Assembly: GCA_012518475.1 (NCBI GenBank)
Contig: JAAYSB010000410.1
Location: 1 to 6,734 of the forward strand
Length of the DNA: 6,734 bases
From: Intrasporangiaceae bacterium
GTDB lineage: Bacteria; Actinomycetota; Actinomycetes; Actinomycetales; Dermatophilaceae
Direction: 5' to 3'
How positions within the stretch are numbered: position 1 is the stretch's first letter; the number at the start of each line of letters is the position of its first letter. Shown one piece after another: positions 1 through 5,116 of this stretch. The position numbers and the translations under genes were made by a program. The notes below the pieces were generated by a model. The model was not told the DNA's origin and did no database searches. It was given only the letters and a program-made list of their open reading frames with translations.

Positions 1-38
1 CGGCCGGATTCAGGCCACCGCCCCACCTGCGCGAAGCC

Positions 39-1058
39 TCAGCTGGCGGACTCGAGCGCGTTGGCCAGGGCGGCGAAGAACTCGGTATACGTCTGGATGC
101 CCTCGTTCGTGTAGGTGTCCGCGGGCAGGTAGACGATGCGGCCCTCCTGGATTGCCGTGACGTTGGCGAGCGCCTCGCTGTCCTCCAGCACGCTGGCTGC
201 CGGAGAGTAGTTCGGGTCGTCGGCCGCGACTGCGGCGTCCCGGTCCATGACCAGGAGCCAGTCCGGATTGGAGTCGGCGATGGCCTCAACGGAGATGTCG
301 TCGCCCTGGTGGTCCTCGCTGCCCTCGGTCTGCAGCGACGGCGTCAGGCCCAGAATGTCGAAGACGGGGCCGAGGGTGCGACCGTTGCCCGGCGCCACAT
401 AGCCGATCTCACCGCCGGAGGTGATCAGACCCATGACGGTCTGCTCCGGGTTGTAGGCAGCCTTGGCCCGCTCGATGGCGGCGTCCAGCTCGGCGTTGAG
501 CGCCTCGGCCTCGGCCTCCTTGCCGAAGATGGAGCCCAGGACGGTCGTCTGGCGCTTGAGCTCGGCGTCCAGCGGCTCATCCTCGCGAGGGTCGAGGTTG
601 AGAACAACCGCTTCCGGCGCCAGCTTCTCGAAGTCGGTAGCGAACTCGGCGAAGCGCTGTCCGTTGATGATGAGGTCAGGCTGGGCAGCGACGACGGCCT
701 CGAGGTTGGGCTCGCGGTGGCTACCCAGGTCCACGATCGAGGAGTCCTGCTTGTACGAGACGGTGCTGGGCATGAGCGTGACGGCACCGGCGGTCAGCTC
801 CACGCCCCAGGCGTCGAGGGTCTCGAAGGTCCGGTTGTCGGTGGCGACGACCGAGGTCGGGGGCAGAGCGATCGTGTGCGTGCCGTTGTTGTCCTCGACC
901 TCGATCGAGGTGGCTTCGCCCGCGGTGGTCCCGGCATCGCCGGCAGCATCGTCAGCAGCACCGGTCGTGTCGCTGCCGCAGGCGCTGAGCAGGAGGCACG
1001 AGGCGGCCAGCGCGGCGGTCACGATGGAGACGCGCGGGTGTCGGGTGGTGCGGGTCAT
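39..1058 (-). CDS. Iron-siderophore ABC transporter substrate-binding lipoprotein (CeuE/YclQ-like)
   Basis: The 339-aa product is a periplasmic-binding-protein-type receptor (Peripla_BP_2 fold) that would catch ferric siderophore outside the membrane and pass it to a FecCD-type permease. Residues 1-27 are a lipoprotein signal: basic N-terminus, hydrophobic stretch, lipobox L24-S25-A26-C27. A Thr/Ala/Asp-rich linker follows to about residue 50. The pattern 'RTFETLDAWGV' (76-86), 'REPNLEAVVAAQPDLIING' (115-133) and 'IFGKEAEAEAL' (177-187) matches the CeuE/YclQ group. Glu116 and Glu258 sit where this fold usually has its permease-docking glutamates. His250 and Tyr316 sit where Campylobacter CeuE uses His and Tyr as iron ligands; this alignment is by eye. 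The ATG at 1058 is preceded by GAGGGGAAG with good spacing. An iron box upstream fits DtxR/IdeR repression. The transporter class is secure; the siderophore is unknown. No permease or ATPase gene is in the window. Confidence 0.93.
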   Translation of the reverse strand: MTRTTRHPRVSIVTAALAASCLLLSACGSDTTGAADDAAGDAGTTAGEATSIEVEDNNGTHTIALPPTSVVATDNRTFETLDAWGVELTAGAVTLMPSTVSYKQDSSIVDLGSHREPNLEAVVAAQPDLIINGQRFAEFATDFEKLAPEAVVLNLDPREDEPLDAELKRQTTVLGSIFGKEAEAEALNAELDAAIERAKAAYNPEQTVMGLITSGGEIGYVAPGNGRTLGPVFDILGLTPSLQTEGSEDHQGDDISVEAIADSNPDWLLVMDRDAAVAADDPNYSPAASVLEDSEALANVTAIQEGRIVYLPADTYTNEGIQTYTEFFAALANALESAS

Positions 1059-1091
1059 TGGTCTTCCCCTCAGGGCTCGTGATACGGAAGG

Positions 1092-1110
1092 TCAGGTAAG
1101 GCTCGCCTAA
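1092..1110 (-). promoter_or_regulatory. DtxR/IdeR-type iron box upstream of the siderophore-binding gene
   Basis: The plus-strand 19-mer tcaggtaaggctcgcctaa agrees at 15 of 19 positions, counted by hand, with the DtxR/IdeR consensus TTAGGTTAGGCTAACCTAA. It is an interrupted palindrome. It lies 34 bp upstream of the start codon of the leftward iron-uptake gene, where an iron-loaded repressor would block transcription. A second CCTAA half-site at 1121-1125 gives a weaker overlapping match (1107-1125, about 12 of 19) shifted by 15 bp. Repression by Fe2+-DtxR/IdeR is inferred from the match and the position. Confidence 0.8.
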
Positions 1111-1137
1111 CTAAGCATGTCCTAAGTGATGACGCAA
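1109..1137 (-). promoter_or_regulatory. Candidate promoter of the siderophore-binding gene
   Basis: On the minus strand TTGCGT (1137-1132) and TTAGTT (1114-1109) are separated by 17 bp and would start transcription about 45 nt before the ATG at 1058. The -35 is fair and the -10 is poor. The main support is that the -10 touches the iron box, as expected for a repressor that excludes RNA polymerase. Confidence 0.3.
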
Positions 1138-1168
1138 GTCCTGTGCGTGTCGCGTCTTCCCACGTGGG

Positions 1169-1194
1169 ACGCCGGGCCCGCTCGCCCGGGGCGT
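1169..1194 (-). terminator. GC-rich hairpin downstream of the CorA-like gene
   Basis: The arms acgc/gcgt (1169-1172 with 1191-1194) and cgggc/gcccg (1173-1177 with 1184-1188) form a 9-bp stem with a 2-nt bulge and a 6-nt loop. It begins about 20 bp past the stop codon of the leftward CorA-like gene and lies before the iron box of the next gene. There is no T-run, which is common among actinobacterial terminators but weakens the call. A perfect 12-bp palindrome, tcccacgtggga (1158-1169), lies directly beside it and may add to the structure. Confidence 0.35.
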
Positions 1195-1213
1195 GCTCAC
1201 CGGCTGACGGGTC

Positions 1214-2134
1214 TCAGAGCCAGCCGCGGCGGCGGAACAGGAGCGCGAGGACGGCGACGGTCCCGACGATGAGCGCCACCGACAGCCACATGCCCGACGA
1301 CCGCAGATAGCCGGGATAGGGCACGTTCTGCCCGAACCACCCGGTGATCGCCGTCGGCACGGCGATGATCGCCGCCCAGGCGGCGAGCTTGCGCATGACC
1401 TGGTTGAGGCGCATGTCCTGCAGCGACAGGTTCGTCTCGAACAGGCTCGTCACGAGATCGCGGAGCGACTCGGTCCACTCCGCCACCCGGAGGACGTGGT
1501 CGTACAGGTCGTCGTACCAGCGGGAGAGCACCGGGTCGTCGTCCCCGTGCCGCAGCATGCCGTTGACGACCTCCCGCATCGGCAGGATGACCCGGCGCAG
1601 CCGCACGAGGTCCTTGCGCAGCCCGTAGACCTCCCGGACGAAGGCACGGTCCCCCTCGCGGCCCTCGAAGAGCGTGTTCTCGAGGCCTTCGATCGCGTCG
1701 TCGAGCTTCTGGACGGTCTCGAAGTGCCCGTCGACGATCGTGTCGAGCAGTCCGTGCAGGAGGGCGCCGGTGGTGCCGCGCGCGATGAGGTCCTCGTTGT
1801 CCCGCCAGCGCCGGACCACCTCGTCGATGTCGAAGCGGTCGTCCTGACGGATCGTGACAAGGGTGCCCTCGTGAACCAGGCCGCTGATCCGGGTCAGCTC
1901 GAGCCGCTCGGGAGCGCCGTCGGGGGAGCGCAGGCCGAGCGCATAGGTCGTGAAGAAGGTATGGTCCGCCGCCCGGACGAACTTCGGCCGCTCGAGCGGT
2001 GCGAGGACGTCCTCGACGGTCTGCTCCGAGAGATCGAGGTGCTCGGCGAGGCAGGGCCGATTGGCTTGACGGGGCTGCTGCCAGGCATCCTGAGTCGTTC
2101 GGTTCCCGCGACGACAGCAGGTGGCATGCCCCAA
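1214..2134 (-). CDS. CorA-family divalent cation transporter, probably truncated at its 5' end
   Basis: The C-terminal two thirds are a clear CorA-type Mg2+/Co2+ channel subunit. 'LAEHLDLSEQTVEDVLAPLERPKF' begins at residue 29, a long helical cytoplasmic region follows (about 105-245), then TM1 (249-267), the signature loop with G268-Q269-N270, TM2 (282-300) and a basic C-terminus RRRGWL. The signature is GQN rather than the classical GMN; GxN variants are known in the superfamily. Residues 1-28 look nothing like CorA, and the 40-50 residues that normally precede 'LAEHLDL' are missing. The furthest in-frame start is a TTG at 2134, inside the divergent efflux gene and without a Shine-Dalgarno; no ATG occurs until the codon for Met187. 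The reading frame is otherwise intact. I read it as a recently 5'-truncated gene, possibly a pseudogene. A short functional variant with an unusual start is the alternative. Confidence 0.7.
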   Translation of the reverse strand: MGHATCCRRGNRTTQDAWQQPRQANRPCLAEHLDLSEQTVEDVLAPLERPKFVRAADHTFFTTYALGLRSPDGAPERLELTRISGLVHEGTLVTIRQDDRFDIDEVVRRWRDNEDLIARGTTGALLHGLLDTIVDGHFETVQKLDDAIEGLENTLFEGREGDRAFVREVYGLRKDLVRLRRVILPMREVVNGMLRHGDDDPVLSRWYDDLYDHVLRVAEWTESLRDLVTSLFETNLSLQDMRLNQVMRKLAAWAAIIAVPTAITGWFGQNVPYPGYLRSSGMWLSVALIVGTVAVLALLFRRRGWL

Positions 2135-3475
2135 GAGCGTCTCGACCGCGCCACCCTGACCCTCCTCGGGATCATGGTGTTCGCGGCGTTCACCCTCATC
2201 CTCAACGAGACACTTCTCGGTGTCGCCCTGCCCGAGCTCATGGAGTCGCTCGACGTCACGGCCTCGACCGCGCAGTGGCTCACGTCGTCCTTCATGCTCA
2301 CCCTCGCGGTCGTGACACCGACCGCGGGGTATGTGCTGGCCCGGTGGTCGCCCCGCACCGTCTTCGTCGCCGCGATGGCCGTGTTCACGGCGGGAACCGT
2401 CCTCGCCGCCTCCGCGCCGAGCTTCGCGCCGCTGCTCGCCGGCCGGGTGCTCCAGGCGAGCGGAACGGCGGTCATGATCCCGCTGCTCATGACGACGATC
2501 CTCCGGCTCATCCCACCGTCACGCCGCGGCCAGATGATGGGCTACGTCGGCCTGTCCATCTCTGCGGCACCGGCGCTCGGGCCGACGGTCTCCGGGATGA
2601 TCCTCCAGTTCGCCTCGTGGCGCTGGCTGTTCATCCTCGTCATCCCGATCGCCCTCGTGACGGTCGCGGTCGGCGCCCGGTTCGCACCCCGGGAGATCCA
2701 CACGTCCGTCGGGCACCTCGATGTCCTCTCGATGGTGCTGTCCACCCTCGGTTTCGGCGCCCTGGTCCTCGGACTGTCCTCCCTTGGCGGCGAGACCGCG
2801 CTGCCGGTCCACCCTGCCCTCCTCCTCGTCGCCGGTGCGTTGGGGGTGACGTGGTTCGTGGTGCGCCAACGGGTTCTCGCCCAGCGGGAGCGGGCGTTCC
2901 TCGACCTGCGGACCTTCCGGAGCCGCGCATACACCTTGACGGTTGTCCTGACCGGGATCACGCTGGCGAGTCTGCTCGGCGTGGCTGTCGTCCTGCCGCT
3001 GTTCACTGTCGTCACCCTCGGTATGACGCCGCTCGCGACCGGCCTGATGCTGCTCCCGGGCGCTCTCGTCATGGGTGCGATGGGTCCGTTCATCGGAAAG
3101 CTGAGCGACCGGCTCGGCGCCCGCCCGCTCGTGCTGCCCGGCTCGATCATCTTCGTCGTGGCCATGGGCATCATGACGACCTTCGGCCCCGGCACTGCGA
3201 TGTGGACGATCGTCGTCGCTCACGTGCTCATGTCGGTCGGCATCGCGACGATGAACACCCCGATGCTCAACTTCGGGCTGGGGTCGCTGCGGCACGAGCT
3301 GTATTCCCACGGCTCCGCCGCGCTCACAACGTTCCAGCAGGTCGCCGGTGCTGCCGCCACGGCCGGCTTCGTCACGCTCATGACGATCGAGGTCCGGTAT
3401 GCATTCGTCACCGCTGCGGTGATCTCCCTGGCCTCCGTCGGTGTCGCGCTGCGTCTGCCGCGGTCCTCTCGCTAG
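2126..3475 (+). CDS. DHA2-family (LmrB/EmrB-like, 14-TM) multidrug efflux MFS transporter
   Basis: The 449-aa product is a proton-driven drug exporter of the major facilitator superfamily. Fourteen hydrophobic helices can be counted (first at 11-36, last at 425-443). The motif 'LNETLLGVALPEL' in TM1 (26-38) followed by 'TASTAQWLTSSFMLTLAV' (45-62) is typical of LmrB-like DHA2 pumps. The antiporter motif C is visible in TM5 as 'APALGPTVSG' (148-157), and 'SWRWLFI' opens TM6. The frame is open upstream to 1496, but that part is the complement of the CorA gene, so the ATG at 2126 is chosen. It agrees with the family's N-terminus. Its ribosome binding site is mediocre (AGCAGG at 2116-2121). A TTGACG at 2066-2071 could be a -35, but no good -10 follows. 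The loop between TM13 and TM14 is only about 4-5 residues, clearly shorter than usual. The substrate cannot be told. No adjacent regulator gene is seen. Confidence 0.93.
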   Translation: MPQERLDRATLTLLGIMVFAAFTLILNETLLGVALPELMESLDVTASTAQWLTSSFMLTLAVVTPTAGYVLARWSPRTVFVAAMAVFTAGTVLAASAPSFAPLLAGRVLQASGTAVMIPLLMTTILRLIPPSRRGQMMGYVGLSISAAPALGPTVSGMILQFASWRWLFILVIPIALVTVAVGARFAPREIHTSVGHLDVLSMVLSTLGFGALVLGLSSLGGETALPVHPALLLVAGALGVTWFVVRQRVLAQRERAFLDLRTFRSRAYTLTVVLTGITLASLLGVAVVLPLFTVVTLGMTPLATGLMLLPGALVMGAMGPFIGKLSDRLGARPLVLPGSIIFVVAMGIMTTFGPGTAMWTIVVAHVLMSVGIATMNTPMLNFGLGSLRHELYSHGSAALTTFQQVAGAAATAGFVTLMTIEVRYAFVTAAVISLASVGVALRLPRSSR

Positions 3476-3499
3476 TCTCTTGACCTGTGAGGGAGAGCC

Positions 3500-3997
3500 A
3501 TGGCCAATGAGGTGATCGAGCAGGCCCATGCCGACCTCGCCTCCGGGCAGGCCTGGCGAGCCCGCGACCTGCTGTGCAAGCACCTCGAGACCGCGGCCGA
3601 CGCCGAGGCGCTCGCGGTCCTCGGTGGCGTCCTCTACGGCATGGGTGACCTGCCCGCTGCCGGGGCCGCGTGGTTCGGGACCGCGAAGAGGGGTGCCGAG
3701 GTCGACGAGGCGATCAAGGCCTGGCGTGAGCACCACGACGAGCACTTCGGCAACATGTGGCGCTCGCTCCCGCGTTCGGTGCGTCGTTCCCCTGCTGTGC
3801 CCCGCGTCGAGGCACTCAAGCGCAAGGCCATCGAGCGGGACGAGCTCGACGGCAAGGAGCCCTATGTCGCTCCGAAACCGCAGAAGCAGGGCATCGACGC
3901 TGCCCTCGTCGTCGCATACATCATCGCCGCGCTGCTCATGGTCTGCGCCGCCGTCGGCCTGGTCCAGATCCTGTCCTGGATGACGCCCGGCTCCTGA
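3500..3997 (+). CDS. DUF6584-like helical protein with a C-terminal membrane anchor
   Basis: The 165-aa protein has unknown function. Residues 1-60 read like a pair of TPR-type helices ('ADLASGQAWRARDLLCKHL', then 'AEALAVLGGVLYGMGDLPAAGAAWF'). The pattern of shortening, damage and 'GD..AAG.AW' resembles the actinobacterial DUF6584 family. A charged middle part follows ('KAWREHHDEHFGNMWRSLPRSVRR', 73-96), then a Pro/Lys-rich linker, then one strong transmembrane helix at 134-159 and a 6-residue tail. The soluble part is probably cytoplasmic because the flank before the helix is Lys/Arg-rich. The ATG at 3500 has GAGGGAGAG just upstream and lies 24 bp after the efflux pump stop, so co-transcription with the pump is likely. 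A role in the pump is not shown. The family assignment is from memory of the motif pattern. Confidence 0.82.
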   Translation: MANEVIEQAHADLASGQAWRARDLLCKHLETAADAEALAVLGGVLYGMGDLPAAGAAWFGTAKRGAEVDEAIKAWREHHDEHFGNMWRSLPRSVRRSPAVPRVEALKRKAIERDELDGKEPYVAPKPQKQGIDAALVVAYIIAALLMVCAAVGLVQILSWMTPGS

Positions 3998-4009
3998 TCC
4001 CAGGGTCGA

Positions 4010-4039
4010 TTCGCCTCGCCGGAATTTATCTACTACAGT
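4010..4039 (+). promoter_or_regulatory. Candidate promoter of the two-TM membrane protein gene
   Basis: TACAGT (4034-4039) is a good -10 hexamer in an AT-richer patch (4022-4038) that stands out from the surrounding GC. TTCGCC (4010-4015) at an 18-bp spacing is a weak -35. Transcription would begin near 4046, leaving a leader of about 48 nt before the ATG at 4094. Confidence 0.35.
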
Positions 4040-4093
4040 GTGTCGTACTGCCGGATCGGCAGCTCGAAACCTCTCTCATGGCAAGGAAGCAAA

Positions 4094-4666
4094 ATGCGCG
4101 CCACGCTTGACAAGCTCATCTCCTGGATGGGTGTCCTTCTCGCCGTCGTCCTCCTGGTCGCCGGCGCCCTGCTCCTGTGGGCCAACAACTTCATCGGTGA
4201 CCAGGTTCACCAGCAGCTCTCCGACCAGCAGATCACCATGCCGACCGAGGAGGCGCTCGCAGCTGACGAGGCGCTGTCCGAGGAGGACCGTGAGGCCCTG
4301 CGTCCGTTCGCGGGCGAGCCCATGACGAGCGGCCCCGCCGCTCGTGCGTACTCCGACAACTTCATCCTGGCTCACATGAGCGCCTCCAGTGGTGGCGAGA
4401 CCTACAGCAGCCTCGGTGGCGTCGTCCGTGAGGCCTGCGCCGAGCCCGAGAGCGAGGCCTGCGCCGAGGCCAACGCCCTGCGAGAGAGCGCCTTCAAGGG
4501 CAGCACCCTTCGAGGCCTGCTCCTCTACGGCTACGCCTTCGCGACCATGGGCACCATCGCCGGTTGGGCCGCCATCGGCGCCTTCATCGGTGCAGCTGTC
4601 CTGCTGTTCCTCGCCTTCCTGGGCTTCCGTCACTCCCGCGAGGTCGAGACCCCGGCTCGCGCGTGA
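4094..4666 (+). CDS. Conserved actinobacterial two-TM membrane protein of unknown function
   Basis: The 190-aa product begins 'MRATLDKLISWMGVLLAVVLLVAGALLLW', with a first transmembrane helix at about 12-34. An acidic extracytoplasmic segment follows (about 35-138), holding 'QQLSDQQITMP' (40-50), 'ARAYSDNFILAHM' (83-95) and two cysteines, C115 and C123, that could form a disulfide. A hydrophobic C-terminal stretch 'GLLLYGYAFATMGTIAGWAA' (141-160) continues to 178 and ends in a basic tail. I recognise this layout as a conserved actinobacterial membrane family whose members are often mislabelled 'aromatic ring-opening dioxygenase LigA'; nothing enzymatic is visible. The ATG at 4094 is chosen over an upstream GTG at 4040 because AAGGAAG lies 4 nt before it and the signal-anchor follows directly. 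It is monocistronic between a promoter-like patch and a strong hairpin. Confidence 0.88.
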   Translation: MRATLDKLISWMGVLLAVVLLVAGALLLWANNFIGDQVHQQLSDQQITMPTEEALAADEALSEEDREALRPFAGEPMTSGPAARAYSDNFILAHMSASSGGETYSSLGGVVREACAEPESEACAEANALRESAFKGSTLRGLLLYGYAFATMGTIAGWAAIGAFIGAAVLLFLAFLGFRHSREVETPARA

Positions 4667-4690
4667 CCCCAGCCTGACGGCTACTACGAT

Positions 4691-4718
4691 CGGCCCATCC
4701 CCTGACGGGGGTGGGCCG
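4691..4718 (+). terminator. Rho-independent-type terminator after the two-TM membrane protein gene
   Basis: The arms cggcccatcccc (4691-4702) and gggggtgggccg (4707-4718) pair over 12 bp with one G-T wobble and a TGAC loop. It starts 24 bp after the stop codon. The following bases (ttcgctgtctt) are only mildly T-rich. Confidence 0.8.
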
Positions 4719-4818
4719 TTCGCTGTCTTCCCGGAGATGTCGGGGCAGTTGAGCGGACACCGGGGCAGGAGGCCTGATCTCGTGGGATAAACTGCCTGGG
4801 CGCCACTCGCTCGAGCTG

Positions 4819-4824
4819 TACGAT
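4819..4824 (+). promoter_or_regulatory. Candidate -10 element of the tRNA-Gly gene
   Basis: TACGAT lies 19 bp before the first base of the tRNA and would give a 5' leader of roughly 13 nt. No convincing -35 lies 16-18 bp upstream (the sequence there is CCTGGGC). TAAACT at 4788-4793 is an alternative -10 with a longer leader. Confidence 0.3.
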
Positions 4825-4843
4825 CACGCTGGGTGGGGGCACT

Positions 4844-4917
4844 GCCGGTGTAGCTCAATGGTAGAGCGCCAGCTTCCCAAGCTGGACACGCGGGTTCGAT
4901 TCCCGTCACCGGCTCCA
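4844..4917 (+). tRNA. tRNA-Gly (anticodon CCC)
   Basis: The 74-nt gene folds as a complete cloverleaf. Acceptor GCCGGTG pairs with CACCGGC, and the D-arm is TAGCTCAATGGTAGAGC. The anticodon stem CCAGC/GCTGG encloses loop TTCCCAA with anticodon CCC, which reads glycine codon GGG. A 4-nt variable loop is followed by a T-arm with TTCGATT and one G-T pair, then discriminator T and an encoded CCA (4915-4917). All stems are intact, so it should be functional. It stands alone, 126 bp after a terminator and 5 bp before its own hairpin. Confidence 0.97.
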
Positions 4918-4922
4918 CGCAG

Positions 4923-4955
4923 GAGGACCCAGACACGTTTTTCGTCTGGGTCCTC
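4923..4955 (+). terminator. Perfect 12-bp hairpin terminator behind tRNA-Gly
   Basis: Arms gaggacccagac (4923-4934) and gtctgggtcctc (4944-4955) pair without mismatch. The 9-nt loop is acgtttttc, so the T-run lies in the loop rather than after the stem. The position, 5 bp past the CCA of the tRNA, makes transcription termination or 3' processing the obvious role. Confidence 0.82.
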
Positions 4956-5068
4956 ACGGGTGAACGTGGGATCACCCCTGCCGGCTCACTCGGGTGCGCC
5001 AACGCAGCTCACGCTGAGACGAAGCTATGACACCCTCCGGCCCCGCACCCTTACGCCGGGGACATCTC

Positions 5069-5087
5069 AACTACGGTGGCCGTAGTT
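5069..5087. promoter_or_regulatory. Perfect inverted repeat in front of hsdM, possible operator
   Basis: AACTACGG (5069-5076) and CCGTAGTT (5080-5087) are perfect 8-bp arms around TGG. A related small palindrome, CCGTTACGG, follows directly at 5088-5096. The repeat ends 29 bp before the hsdM start codon and covers a possible -10 (TACGGT, 5072-5077). It could be the binding site of a regulator of the restriction-modification genes. Without T-rich flanks and with its 3-nt loop, a terminator is less likely. Function is inferred from position only. Confidence 0.35.
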
Positions 5088-5116
5088 CCGTTACGGCAAG
5101 GCGACAAAGGGGTTTC

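Noticed and set aside
1..38. Possible start of a permease gene downstream of the receptor.
   Set aside because: Only 38 bases are left. A GTG can be found on the minus strand, but there is no protein sequence to support it.
309..1082. Open frame on the plus strand opposite the siderophore receptor.
   Set aside because: It is a GC-rich antisense shadow with Gly/Arg/Val-rich composition and no recognisable domain. The minus-strand gene has signal peptide, motifs and iron box.
1158..1169. Perfect 12-bp palindrome tcccacgtggga.
   Set aside because: It lies between a gene end and the iron-regulated promoter and could be a protein site, but it adjoins the probable terminator hairpin and has no known match, so it is only mentioned there.
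1496..2125. Long upstream extension of the efflux gene frame.
   Set aside because: It is the complement of the CorA coding frame and encodes a Val/Asp/Glu-rich, non-membrane sequence without family resemblance. The MFS N-terminus begins at the ATG at 2126.
2519..3745. 408-aa open frame on the minus strand opposite the efflux gene.
   Set aside because: The composition is dominated by Arg, Gly, Asp, Glu and Gln, as expected when a membrane protein gene is read backwards. It also runs across the 3' end of one gene into the next.
4741..4768. Direct repeat CGGGGCAG (4741-4748 and 4761-4768, period 20).
   Set aside because: Only two 8-bp copies in GC-rich DNA; chance is sufficient and no site type fits.
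4958..4977. Weak hairpin gggtga/tcaccc after the tRNA terminator.
   Set aside because: 6-bp stem with an 8-nt loop and no T-run; too weak to call.
4076..5002. 308-aa open frame on the minus strand over the two-TM gene and the tRNA.
   Set aside because: It crosses a tRNA and two terminators. The plus-strand membrane protein explains the region.
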